Shown here: positions 22,192-33,322 of the stretch, one piece after another
Layout: each line of letters starts with the position of its first letter
How positions within the stretch are numbered: position 1 is the stretch's first letter
NCBI GenBank assembly: GCA_016630905.1
Contig: WBMQ01000011.1
Coordinates: 62,001-126,000, forward strand
Direction: 5' to 3'
DNA: 64,000 bases
DNA from: Capillidium heterosporum
Lineage: Eukaryota > Entomophthoromycota > Entomophthoromycetes > Entomophthorales > Capillidiaceae
Program-made: the position numbers and the translations under genes
The notes under the pieces: generated by a model
Database searches by the model: none
What the model was told of the DNA's origin: nothing
Seen by the model: only the letters and a program-made list of their open reading frames with translations

Positions 22192-25100
22192 ATGGACCAA
22201 ATTGAAAATGCTATCGAAGCTCTTTACAGCCCTAGTTTTAACAATGAAATTAAGAACCAGGTATTTTGATTTTGATTTTTAAAAGAATATCCAAATGCTA
22301 ACAATTCTTTAGGCTAACCAATATATCGAGAATGTAAAAGTTTCACCCGAAGGTTGGAAGGTGTGTTTGGAGCTGCTCGTAAAGCAACCTAAAAGGTATT
22401 TTATTTTAAATTCCTATTTTAAACCTGTTTTAAGCGCTCCTCACGTCCGACTATTTGCGCTTCAGACCATCGACTTCATCTTTAACAACAGGTACTTTGG
22501 TTTTATTCCAATTTAGCTAAAGTACAAAGGTTCTCGCAATTACCTTTGGAGCAGACGATTTGGGTTAAAGATACCATTTGGAATTACATAGTCAACACCT
22601 ACTTGCCAGATAAGGAAGAGGAGCCTTTATGTAATAAAAGTTTAGTTTCTAGTGCTAAGTGGATCTTTAGATATTCGAACCAAGTTGGCTACAACTACTG
22701 CCGTCATCTTTAGACGGCTCTATATTAATCACTGGCAGTCGTTCTTCAACGACTTGATTGTATTGATTAATGGAGAGTATACGGTCAAGGCCACCGACTT
22801 CTTTTTGCGAGTTATGAAAGGCATCGATGAAGAAGTCGTCAATACTACCGTATTCCGGGGGAAGGATGATATAAAGCTGAACACCGATGTGGTAAGTCTT
22901 TTTTCAAGGTGGCCCCTACTTATAAAGAAAACTTGTAGAAAGATATGATGCGTGAACGAGATTTGAATACCCTAGTACCTATCTGGAATCAGCTCATTTT
23001 GGGATACCAATCCAATTTCCCCGAGTTCTCGGTAATGGGTCTTGAGATTATGGGCGTGTTTGCAGGTACTTTGAAACTTGCTTTTTTGTCTAATTTTTAA
23101 TTGAGACTGGATCGATATCAATTTGGTGGTGACCGACTCCTTTATGTCTTTACTTTTCCAGCTCTTACGTTCGAATAAGGATTCCTTCAGTACCCCAAAG
23201 CTGCGTATAGCCGCATGCGATTGCTTCATCCAGGTAGTTTTTAAATAAATTTTATTTAATCTCTGTAGATTATTACCAAGGGGATGGTTATTCCCGATAA
23301 AATAAAGCTTTTGGAGCTCTTTGAGGTAGTTCGAGCTAATTGGGACATTGAACTTGGATGAAGAAGAGTTTATCGAACACGTCTCTAGACTTACGAACAA
23401 AGTTGGGCTGGAGTACTTTATGATTTGGAAACTGGTATGCTGTATCGTTGTTAATAACCGCTAACTACCAATATATTTAGGTTGATAAGGATTCTGAAAC
23501 CCAAGGTAAAGTTTTAGTTGCTTCTCTATTTAACGCAGGTATTAGTCGCTTCCTACAACAAGCTTGAGAAGCTGATTCCCTACATCCTTAAATTCCTTTC
23601 CAACGACTCTGAGGAAGCATCGGTCAACGTCTTTCCCATCATCAACGAACTTTTGAATTTGGTAAGTTTGCTGCCTCTAATTTTTAACTTAAATGGCTTT
23701 AGTTCAAACAGCAAGTTAATAAAATGGCACGCCCCCTTACCGACAACCAAAACATATTCCTTTCCGAATTGTTGAAGGCTGTGATCACCAAATCCAAGTT
23801 CTCTGAAGATTTCGACTGGGAAGATATTGGTGAAGAGGAGGAGGATGCCCAGTTTGGAAACATTCGAAAGGTAAGCTATTTTAAAGTTTGTGGCTAACAT
23901 CTCCAAGTCCCTTAGAACTTTTTTGGATTCTATTGCCGTACTTAACCGCTCCATCTTTGACGAGTTAGTTCATTCTATGGTTACAACTACCTTATCTACG
24001 AACGTTACCTCCGATTCCAACTGGACCTAACCTTGAATTAGCGCTGCGCATCTTGCACCAATACACCCAAAACTCTAAAACGATAACTTACTTGAACGAT
24101 CCTAGCAACCCCAGCAGCCTCAACCACCTCGGTGATATGGTTTTGAAAATGACTGAGAGCAGTATGTACTAACTTGTAACTTTTTGAGACTGATAACTTT
24201 ATTAGACGTTTTGAACTGCCCCCACCCTTCCATCGCCCCCGCTTTCTACGAAAACATCGTACGCTACCACCAATTCTTTGAGATTCGACCCGATCATATC
24301 CCCATCGTACTTGGCAGCTTCTTGGACCAGCGTGGTGTATACCACAGCGACCCAGCGGTACGCCATAGAGTTTGGTACCTCCTACTGCGTTTCGTCAAAC
24401 TGCAAAAGAATCACATCAACAAATATGTTGAAAACTTTGTCCAATCGTTGCAGCAAGCCCTAGTTATTCAGGCAGAGTTACCTCCCACTTACAAGCCGGG
24501 CACTCCCATGACCTCTGCTAACATTAGTTCCGAGAATTTCGAATACCAGCTGCACCTGTTCGAAGGCTGTAAGTACCGTATTTGGTTCGGCTGAACAGCT
24601 CAATGGTAACCAGAAAGTCGAGATATTGACAGTAAATTTGCTTTTTAAAATTTTAACTAACATTGCCAAGATGATTCTGACGCCTTTAATTACCGGGATC
24701 CAAAATGCTACCGCTCAGGCCAAAGTGAGCATCCCGGACGACCCCCTCTTCATTATTCAGTTGCATCATTGGATCGCAGCAGTTGGTAGCGTCATCAAAG
24801 GTAACGTATAGAAAGTATATCCGTCTAAAGTCAAATTAGGGCTTCCGGAACGTGGGCGTGGGAATGCCGACGCCCAGCCTTGGGTTCCATTACTTAAGCA
24901 GTGTACCGAAATCATATTGGTTTCGTTGGAAGCTACTGGTCATTTCGGTGTTATTCGTGATTCGGTGAGATGGCTTTATAAAAGTTATTTACTGACCCTG
25001 GTATAGGCCCGATTTACTTTTACTCGCATGCTGCATGTCGTCGGTTCCGAGATCCTCCCTTACCTCATCCACCTCATCAACGGGTTGATGGCGTCCTGTG

Positions 25101-26009
25101 AGACAGTTGAGATGATTGACATCCTGCCCTTTTTGGGTCAGGTTGCCCATACCTTTTCGGTAAGCCCTATTAACTTACTTTTCTTTAACATCCTGCCTAG
25201 GCTGAAATCTACGGTATTATGAACGACCTCATGGCCCCGATCCTGGACAAGACATTTATACTTTTAAACAAGGTTCCCAGTGGTACGGACGATGTCATCA
25301 TGATCAACAACCTGCGTCGAGTCTACGTCTCCTTTTTGTCCTCTCTATTTGCAGCTAATTTGGGGGCTGTACTCTGTTCCGAAAGTACTTGTTTCTTTAA
25401 AGACTATTTGTTAACACTGCTTTCTAGAAAATCAAGCCGTCTTCCCCAACATCTTGGCCAGTTTGATTCATTTTACAAAGGACCACGACAACGTCTCTGT
25501 TCAAAAATTATCCTTCAACATTTTGACAAAGATGGTGCAGGCATGGTTGGGCTCAGCCGAACCCAACAACACCAACCAGGCTGAAATCCCAATCCAGTTC
25601 CGCGAGCAATTCCAGCAGTTCACTTTGCAGCAGATATTACCCATTACCTTTGAAGTCCCCATGCTCAAGACATTCGATCTGCAGGATGGGCAATCGGTCC
25701 TGGTAATTTTTTAAAAGTTTGTGACTATCTAACTTGTGAAATTATAATAGATCTTTGGTGAGATTACCAACTTGCAACAGAACATGTTGCGGACTATAGG
25801 ACCCAACTTTTTGGAGTATTTGAATGGGGAGATTTTACCGAAAATCAACTGTCCGGCTAACGAGGTACAGGAACTCTTTGAAGCTATTCAAAAGTTAGAT
25901 AACAAGAACTACCGCAAGCATTTCCAAGTAAGCTAATTTTTCAAAGATTTTGACTTACATTTTCAAGAATTTTATACTGAAGTCTCGGACTTGGGTTCGA
26001 CCTTTGTAA
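22192..26009 (+). CDS. LOS1: Exportin-T (tRNA exportin, LOS1/XPOT)
   Basis: Karyopherin-beta family protein that exports mature tRNA from the nucleus with Ran-GTP. It has about 20 exons separated by introns of mostly 35-55 nt. N-terminal landmarks are MDQIENAIEALYSPSF, EGWKVCLELL, and FALQTIDFIFNNR joined to FSQLPLEQTIWVKDTIWNYI. Then follow the exportin-T-specific DWIDINLVVTDSF, FRPDHIP-like FEIRPDHIPIVLGSFLDQRG, and a C-terminal FDLQDGQSVL region ending NFILKSRTWVRPL. HEAT-repeat helices run throughout. Three places need a one-base correction to keep the conserved frame: about 23,324-23,336, 24,026-24,030 and 24,565-24,566. The first could instead be a 43-nt intron. These look like sequence errors, though a decaying gene cannot be excluded. 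Start chosen at 22,192 because it gives the family N-terminus. Confidence 0.85.
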
Positions 26010-26470
26010 CCAACATTTGGATTCGAGTTTGGATTAAGCTTGAGCTTGAGTTGGACTTGGGTTTGGTTTTGGCTCCTTTCCTTTTTCATTAGAGTTCCAA
26101 TGGTTCAGTTCCTTCCTCCTCCTCACTGTTTTATCCCACCATCAAAGTTATTAAAAGTTTAGAGTAGAGGGACCATTGGTTTCTATATATTTAGTTTTTG
26201 TAGTTTAGACTACCCTTTGCTACATATGATTTGTAAATATTGAGTTTATAACTTATTTCCAATAGTTTTCTACTGGCATGTCTATTTAACCAAATAATAG
26301 ATATATGGAAAAGGCTTTGAAAGGTCAACAGTCTGATGGAAACTCTTCTCTTTGATGTCATTTCAAATTCTAACTACTAAAATCTATTTTATGACGTACT
26401 AATTGTAAATTATCGAAAATGAAACTGTATACGAAAATTTTATCAGCTTCAAGAACTTCAGCTTTCAATT
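26010..26470. other. Intergenic region with TTGG-rich repeat at its start
   Basis: The exportin-T 3' end is followed (about 25,990-26,085) by a degenerate TTGG(A/G)TT-type simple repeat. After it comes ordinary AT-rich sequence leading to POP5. No gene seen. Confidence 0.5.
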
Positions 26471-27247
26471 ATGGTCCGAGTCAAAGTCCGCTACCTCCTC
26501 GTCGAACTAGTAGTTGAAGACCACAACAGCAAGTTAAGCGAGGGTCTATTGAACTCCATAGTCACTTCCAACTCCAACGACACTACCAACACCATACTCA
26601 CTAACAAAAACTTACAAAGGCTCATTCGAAAATCAACTTTACAAAACTTTGGCAACCATGGCGCAAGTCAGCTAACTAAAACTTTCAATGGTAAAATTTT
26701 TGCTTTTGTTTTTTATATTTGTTTAACTTTGTAACTTATAACCTTTTCTTTTTAATCATTATTTACTTTCTAAATAGTGATATATGTCAACCCTACCACC
26801 CACTTAATAATCCTCAAGGTTTTACGAGATAGCTGTCCACTGTTGGAAGCTTCCCTATGCCTGATAACTAAGTTAGGTAGTAAAGGTCCCAACAGCGAAA
26901 TTAGTGACGGTATAGACAAGGTCAACTTTCGTATATTACATAGGAGTGGTGCAGTGGCAAATAGCTACCAAGCTCTAACAAATTTTAACAAACTTATAAT
27001 GGTGAAGTTAGTTAACAAGGTGGCAACTATGCGGCTACAAAGTTTAAGTTCCAAGAGGAAGTTGGAGGAGGTTGAATATGGTAAATTTATTTTTGTTTTG
27101 GCTTTTATAGTAACTTGGATTTTTTTGTTTCATGTAGAGGCTTTGTTTGGCAGAATTACTAGTGAACTTATGAAGAAGGTGGAGCTTCTGGGCTTGGATA
27201 GGAAACCACAAATAGAGAGAGTTGGTGATGAGGAGGAGGAGGAATAA
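26471..27247 (+). CDS. POP5: RNase P/MRP protein subunit POP5
   Basis: Protein subunit shared by nuclear RNase P (tRNA 5' processing) and RNase MRP (rRNA processing). Exons 26471-26690, 26778-27080 and 27138-27247 give 210 residues. The start MVRVKVRYLLVEL is the family signature. A glycine-containing FGNHGASQL segment precedes the first intron, and the VIYVNPTTHLIILKVLRDSC strand-helix motif follows it. The middle helix carries the expected SLCLITKLG. The C-terminal extension is longer than in yeast (173 residues) and ends in an acidic run of glutamates. The 87-nt first intron is the longest of the gene. Confidence 0.85.
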
Positions 27248-27409
27248 ATATTTTAACTTATGAGGTACAATAAAATTTCTTTTAGAATGATGATTACAGT
27301 AAGCATAGTGAAGTATTGTATTACGACTCCTTTATTCAAAAAATTTGGCATGCTTCTATAAAGCTACAGAGGAGAACGTATCATTCGAATCAAACCCTTT
27401 GAAAAATCC

Positions 27410-28661
27410 TTATTTAAGGGGGGAGAAAGGCATAGGCGCTAAAATGGTAGACTGCATACGTTCAATTAATCGAACTAATAAACTAGGGTCAATACTATAG
27501 CCTAACAAAAAATATATACCAGTGTTATAAACGGTTTCAGCCCAGCCATCTACTTTCCAAGCAGCTTCACGAGTAATTTTGCGTTCGTGTAGAGATCTAA
27601 TAAACAAATCCAATTTTAAACACAATTAATAGGATGGGTGGAAGGGTAGAACTTACGGATAGACCCACATATGATGTACGTAATTCAGATCCCCAAGCTG
27701 GGAGAACCAAGCTCCAATAGGCTCGTTGAACTGACGTCTACACTCCAATCCCACTTTCCAGTTCTGCTCCCATTCCAACAGTCTACCGGGCTAAATTTTA
27801 TGCAATCAATATAAAATATTTAAAACCTTGTTTTAGAAAAAACTATTACTTTAAGTAAATAAGTTCTCAATTCGTAGATCCCTCCATTGATTTTTGGTGG
27901 TGAGGTGGCCCAGAAGGCGAACTCCAAGCACATTTGGTTCTCCCTTTTGGTCACCATCTTACCCAATTTCTTGAGGTAGTTTTGGTGATCCTAAAAATTC
28001 ATAGCTTTAATGCTGGAAATATAATGGATTATAAGGCTTACTGGATCAACTTGCAACTTTGCCCTTATGTTGTCGAAGGCTTGATATCCGTCGTACTCCC
28101 AGATATGTACTTTAAATAAATAGTGTCAATATGTGTATTTTTGAAAAGGTTTTGTCTTACTTGCTTTGTCCAACTCACCAATCTGGGAAGTCCAACTACC
28201 ACATAGCTTTACTCCATCCGAAGCATATTTTTTGACGACTTTGGGGAAATAATCAGCCCTATTGTATATAAAGTAAACAGGTTAGCAACTAGAAGAAGCT
28301 GTAAGTACAATACAATAAAGCGGCATAGTCATCTTGAGCTTCTGGTTTGTAATGATGTACTATAAGGATGCAAGTATAAGTATAAAAGAGTTTGATAAGT
28401 TTTACCTTCCAGCTTGTGGGTATATTTGCCTCTAGCCAACATCTTGGAGTAAGTCGATTTCTCTTCGAACTCTTGGATGACTTCTGGTTTCCCATGTAGT
28501 ATAGTGTTGACTATGCTTTTAGCTTTACCTGGGATAGTTCCCTTCTTGCTATCTTTACCATCATTTTGCTTGAGTAAGGTGGTTGAGCTTAGTGAACGGG
28601 TCGCGTTATTCCATAGCAATTTGTTGTTGAGGATAGCGGGGGTTACACGTCTTAATAGCAT
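27410..28661 (-). CDS. NIPSNAP family mitochondrial protein
   Basis: Conserved protein with two ferredoxin-like (Dabb/NIPSNAP) domains. In animals it is mitochondrial and linked to mitophagy and vesicle traffic; the fungal role is not settled. Eight exons (28661-28406, 28359-28314, 28258-28161, 28109-28042, 27990-27850, 27790-27657, 27596-27520, 27474-27410) total 885 nt, 294 residues, matching family length. The N-terminus is basic and serine-rich, a likely mitochondrial presequence. LARGKYTHKLEVHHYKP opens domain 1, followed by KLCGSWTSQIGELDKA and WEYDGYQAFDNIRAKL. Then come EFAFW, GGIYELRTY and, in domain 2, GWAETVYNT. It ends MPFSPLK, the usual terminus. All splice phases close without correction. 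Confidence 0.9.
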
Positions 28662-29353
28662 TGGATTTCTTTACTTAAATTTGATATAGTTACTTTTACT
28701 AAAGGAATCTTTGAGGTTAGTTGAGTGTTGTTGGGAAAAGATGTATAGAGCTGTGGTGGCTGGGATATGTATGTGCTTTTCCTTTATACACTTTAATTTT
28801 GAAGACGTCAGCAGATTGCTTGTTTATCCTAAAAGTTAGAAATGTCATGGATGGACGATTGTGACGACTTTTTTCAAAGAAATGGCCACCAATTGGCTAG
28901 GTTCTTTAAACTTTCAGCTATACATTTGATTAGCTTTGAGGGTTGACATCACCCATCCAACCTCAGATTGAAGAACCAAAAGTTGAAAGTTAGATGTAAA
29001 AGCCCAAGCCTTTATGCTTTTGAACATCGATATATTAGAAGTGTAATATATGCATATATTCGATTGTATCTATTCAGCCTTTTGATAATTGTCGATTTTC
29101 TAGTTTCTATTAGTATAGTTTTGTAGATATCCATGGTAAAGATATAACTTTCAAAATTGACGATAATAGACATACTGTTGCTATATCTTTATGATTAAGT
29201 TTGACATTAAAAGTTATATTTACTGATATACCAATTCAAATTAGAATTACTGCAGCAATAATAGAGATGTTTGAAGTATGGTATAAAAGCATCTACTGTA
29301 TTTGCATATTATCGGATATAAAACTGCTACAGAATACCCTGATTGTTTTCTAG
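28662..29353. other. Intergenic region
   Basis: About 690 bp upstream of the NIPSNAP gene. No ORF or RNA gene recognised. It carries the NIPSNAP promoter. Confidence 0.45.
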
Positions 29354-29710
29354 CTACACTACAGTATCTACCAACTGTTTAATTAGATGAATGCTTTTTT
29401 GGTTCAGGTCATTTGGCTTTCTAGAAGCTATGTTCCTTCTCACTTGATCGAATGGATACTCCTTTGTATCTTCAACCTCCATATCGTCACCAACAGTAGC
29501 AAAAATTCGTCGATTTTGACTGCTTCGAGTATAGTTTTGCACAAGAAACCTAACCAAAGACCTTTGTCCAGCCCAGATCCCATAATTGAAGTGTATATAA
29601 ACTGCTGCGTCCTCCCAACAGCATAAAATTCGTAAACCACTGGATACCCCTTTTAACTTGGATTCCAATCTATAGGAAAAGTACCGAAAGTCTATTTTAT
29701 GTTTTGTCAA
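29354..29710 (-). CDS. Hypothetical ORF, 118 residues, doubtful
   Basis: An uninterrupted minus-strand frame whose C-terminal part (from about residue 55: RFLVQNYTRSSQNRRIF, then an acidic segment and a helix ending KQLVDTVV) looks protein-like. The N-terminal part is poor. A TATA-like TTTATATACA lies inside the frame on the same strand, upstream of an alternative out-of-frame ATG, so the real start may be internal or spliced. I do not recognise the family. It could be a small mitochondrial protein (basic, acid-free segment) or noise. Confidence 0.25.
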   Translation of the reverse strand: MTKHKIDFRYFSYRLESKLKGVSSGLRILCCWEDAAVYIHFNYGIWAGQRSLVRFLVQNYTRSSQNRRIFATVGDDMEVEDTKEYPFDQVRRNIASRKPNDLNQKSIHLIKQLVDTVV

Positions 29711-30166
29711 GCTAAATGACTTATACTTTGACAGGTGGTGATAGCGACCCTTTTATTCGTGAAGTTCCAATTTTATAAGCCAAATATATTAGGCAAAATG
29801 AAGGAATTCTACACGTGATTCAAGCTTAATTTTCAGGTCCTATTTAGTCCCAACTCCCTTAATTTCTTAGAAGGAAGGTATATAAAGCGTGGGAATCCTG
29901 CAATTGATGGCCAACTTCAATTCAAGCTATACTTTGCAGTTTGTATTAACATCCCTGTACGATCAAAGGTAATTGGCACCATTTCTATTCCGTTTTGTTG
30001 TAGTTTTGGACCAAGTATAGTAACATAAAGCTAAACTTGAAATTGATCCAAGTTTTATTGTCTAATATTTTAACATTTTGATCCCTTATAGACACTTCAA
30101 CTTAAGTTTCACTTCAAGTCAATCCCCTGTTTATATACCCTTTCAAAAAGACTAACCGTAGATATC
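29711..30166. other. Intergenic region with OAT promoter
   Basis: About 450 bp. It holds a TATATAAAG box at about 29,880 and pyrimidine-rich leader sequence before the ornithine aminotransferase start. Confidence 0.45.
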
Positions 30167-31652
30167 ATGCTATCTGAAACTACCAACACCGCCGCATCTC
30201 TTCCAAAACCCACCAAAACGGTAACTACCTTTCATTTCAAACCCCAACATCAATTCCTAGAGCATTACTCAAAAGACATTTTACTAACTTCGTTTCCATC
30301 GAATAGGAGCCCGAATCCACCAGCCAGATTGAACAGACTAGTGAGAATCTCATCAGCCTAGAAGCCAAGTACGGTGCCCACAACTACCACCCCCTACCAG
30401 TTGTATTCTCCAAAGCTGAAGGTGTCAATGTCTACGATCCTGAAGGCAACCAATACTTGGACTTCCTATCCGCCTACTCAGCCGTCAACCAAGGTAATTT
30501 CCAATCTCTTTAACCTCCTATCCTAACTTCAATTAACTATAGGCCATTGCCACCCCAAGATTGTACAGGCTTTAGTCGACCAAGCTTCCAAGTTAACTTT
30601 AAGCTCTAGAGCTTTCTACAACGACAAGTTTGGTGAGTTCGCCAAGTACGTCACTGAATATTTCAAGTATGACATGGTCTTACCCATGAACACCGGTGCT
30701 GAAGCTGTGGAGACAGCCATTAAATTAGCGCGCAAGTGGGGCTACCAGAAGAAGCAGATCCCCGAAGGCGAGGCTATCGTATTTAGTTGCGCCGACAACT
30801 TCCACGGCCGTACTATGGGTATCATATCCATGTCTACCGACCCAACCGCCACTGTTGGCTTTGGACCTTACCTCCCCAACGTTGGTCCTCAAGTACCTGG
30901 AACCGACCGTATCATAAGGTACAACAACATCGAGGACTTGGAGTTTGCCTTCCAGAAGCATTCTAAGAACATTGCCGGCTTTTTGGTTGAGCCAGTCCAA
31001 GGAGAAGCTGGTATCGTAGTTCCTGATGATGCCTACTTGCAGCGTGCTTATGAGTTGTGCAAGGAGCACAACATTCTATTTATTGCTGATGAAGTTCAGT
31101 CCGGCCTAGGCCGTACCGGTAAGATGTTGGCCATTGAGTACTCGGGTGTACGTCCCGATATCGTCATTCTAGGTAAAGCCCTAAGTGGTGGTGTCTACCC
31201 TGTATCCTGCGTCTTGGCTGACAAGGAGATCATGCTATGCATCCAGCCTGGTGAGCACGGTTCCACCTATGGTGGCAACCCCTTGGCTAGTGCCGTCTCC
31301 ATCGCCGCCTCTCCAAGTTTTGAAGGAGGAGAACTTGGTTGAGAGGGCCTTTGACCTAGGCAACAAGTTCAGAGCTGGACTTGAAGCTCTTAACAACCCT
31401 GCTATCAAGGAGGTGCGCGGTAGAGGTCTTTTGAATGCTATTGTTATTGACGAAGCTCAGACTGATGGCAGAACTGCTTGGGACTTGTGTCTGTTGATGA
31501 AGCAGAATGGCTTGTTGGCTAAACCTACCCACAACACTATTATTCGTTTGGCACCTCCTCTTACTATTTCGGAGGAGCAAGTCGAACAAGGTATTCAGAT
31601 CATCAAAAAGAGCTTAGAATTGCTCAAATCGGTACCCAAATCGGGAGAATAA
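30167..31652 (+). CDS. CAR2: Ornithine aminotransferase
   Basis: PLP enzyme that moves the delta-amino group of ornithine to 2-oxoglutarate, giving glutamate semialdehyde, in arginine catabolism toward proline and glutamate. Exons 30167-30220, 30307-30493 and 30543-31652 give about 449 residues. Seen in order: [68 protein letters not shown], the [12 protein letters not shown] segment and the PLP lysine in LGKALSGG. After [18 protein letters not shown] the conserved frame needs removal of one base (about 31,308-31,312) to continue [17 protein letters not shown]. No intron fits there, so this is either a sequencing indel or a disabling mutation. The lack of a clear presequence suggests a cytosolic enzyme, as in yeast. 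Confidence 0.9.
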
Positions 31653-32207
31653 ATTTATAGGTTTGCAAGTTGGATATATAGTTTTTAATGTTGAAAATTA
31701 ACTGTTGATATTGCTTTAGTATTGATAATGCCCTGTACCTAATCTTAGATGGTTGAGTATATAAGCCACTTTATTAAATGATTTTTTGTCTGTATACTTT
31801 ATTTAAATCATGTTGGAAGTTGAATTCAACCTAATCATTCGATAGTATCTATGTAGCTAAAGATAACCGAGCTGTTTATATAAACATTGAAGTGATTATG
31901 TTACTTTTGGAATATTTGAGCTAAACTTTATACCAACCATGTAGTATTAAAGCTACTGGAGGTAAAATCCTATATATAGCAAAGTACCGACACTTTTGTT
32001 TCAAAGTACATCTACACCTCTACTAAATTACGTCTATTGAAACTGTAAGTATATTTTGGAACAGAGGATTAAGTTCTAAGGATATAAATTGTTTTTACCT
32101 AGAGCAAATAACTCGAACTTTGATCTCAAATACAAATCCTGGAAAATTTTTCACCAATCTCATTCTAGAAAAGCTAATTTTCAAAACAATACAACCGATA
32201 TACCAAG
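31653..32207. other. Intergenic region
   Basis: About 550 bp with no gene. TATATATAGCAAAG at about 31,971-31,984 is a possible TATA element for the next gene, though it is some 225 bp upstream of its ATG. Confidence 0.45.
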
Positions 32208-32851
32208 ATGAGCAAAGTTTTAAAGGAGAAGAGAAAAAGTTTAGAGAAGCTCGAGGTAACTATAAAGACATTTGTTTTTAATATTTATCATAAAATAGAA
32301 GGAGACTTTAGTTACTGATACAGTAGAAGCTACCCAACCGAAAGAGTTGAGGAAAAGTAAAAAGGCCAAAAAAGAAAAGAAGTCGAAGAAGGAAAAAAAG
32401 GTAAAGAAGGATAAGAAGGATAAGAAGGATAAGAAAGATAGAAGGGATAAGGAAGCAACCCAAAATAAAGACAAAGATGATAGCAGTACCGAAGCTAAAC
32501 CAAAAGTTGAAGAAGATTCCATCCAAAAGGTTCCATTTAACAAACCAAGCTTTAACAAACAATATTTTTATTTAGAAAATCGAACCAGTTACCTCGACAA
32601 CCAGCAGTAGTTGGAATGACTGGAACCAAGTCAACTTGGGAAGTTCAACACGAAACGCAATGTTTTTGAAGCTAATGGGTGCCAAGAAACCCCACAACCA
32701 AGAACCGAATAGCAATGCTAATTTAGGTCAGAAGGAGGGAACTTCCTTCAACCATAAAGCTTCTGAACAATTACAGCAGCAGTTCGATACTAGCTTGAAG
32801 CTCAACCAGAAACTCAAATCGGGTAAGAAGGCAGGCTTGGGATCGTTCTAA
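32208..32851 (+). CDS. SMAP/KNOP1-like lysine-rich nuclear protein
   Basis: Exons 32208-32255, 32299-32529 and 32576-32851 give 184 residues. After a short charged N-terminus there is a long KKEKK/KKDKKDKK tract (about residues 35-65), typical of nucleolar proteins. The C-terminal part matches the small acidic protein-like (SMAP) domain: WNDWNQVNLGSSTRNAMFLK, LMGAKKP, a QQQFD segment and the terminal GKKAGLGSF. The second intron (46 nt) had to be recognised to join the lysine tract to the SMAP domain; without it the frame stops. By analogy with KNOP1 it is probably nucleolar, but no specific function can be assigned. The lysine tract contains a perfect short tandem repeat of AAGGAT units (32,408-32,436). 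Confidence 0.75.
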
Positions 32852-33322
32852 TAGAATTGATGATAACGTTGTTGGTATGTATTGGAATGAGAGCTGATAA
32901 TAAAAGTATTGACAACTAGAAAATATAGTGCTATGTAATGCATTCACTGATGATTTTGATTTAAATTTGGTAAAAATAACATTCTTTTAATGGATTATGT
33001 CTTTTATTTATACGATGCTCCAGTTCAATATACGTATATATAAAGTACTTTATATACGTACCTTTGAAATGAATATTAAGTCAACTAAAATGAAGTTCCG
33101 AAATTTATAAAATATAGTATCATCTATTAAACAAAGCAGATATACTAAAGTTAAAGACACTCTCCCTTTATTTATCTTATCAAACTCTTCCAACTTTCAA
33201 AAAGTTCAATGCTCAAAGGATTGAGACACTTTAGGCATCTAAAGTTATACTTCAACCAAACGAAAACCATAGATCCACTTTAAAGAATCCAAAATACCCA
33301 ACTTCAATCCAAAAAAGCCAAC
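32852..33322. other. Intergenic region between convergent genes
   Basis: About 470 bp with the 3' ends of the SMAP-domain gene and the calpain gene. It includes a near-palindrome centred at 33,045. Confidence 0.45.
33031..33060. repeat. Near-perfect 30-bp palindrome
   Basis: TATATAAAGTACTTTATATA is a perfect 20-base palindrome, extended on both sides by TACG/CGTA with a two-base offset. It lies between two convergent 3' ends and could form a cruciform or act in 3' end formation; neither is shown. Confidence 0.55.

Noticed and set aside
21950-22192. 80-codon frame just upstream of exportin-T
   Set aside because: Begins at TTG rather than ATG, has no recognisable pattern and runs into the exportin-T start; treated as leader.
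22490-22545. Very short (17-25 nt) intron in exportin-T
   Set aside because: A 38-nt intron using the later AG (GTACAAAG) restores NNRFSQLPLEQT in frame; no unusual intron needed.
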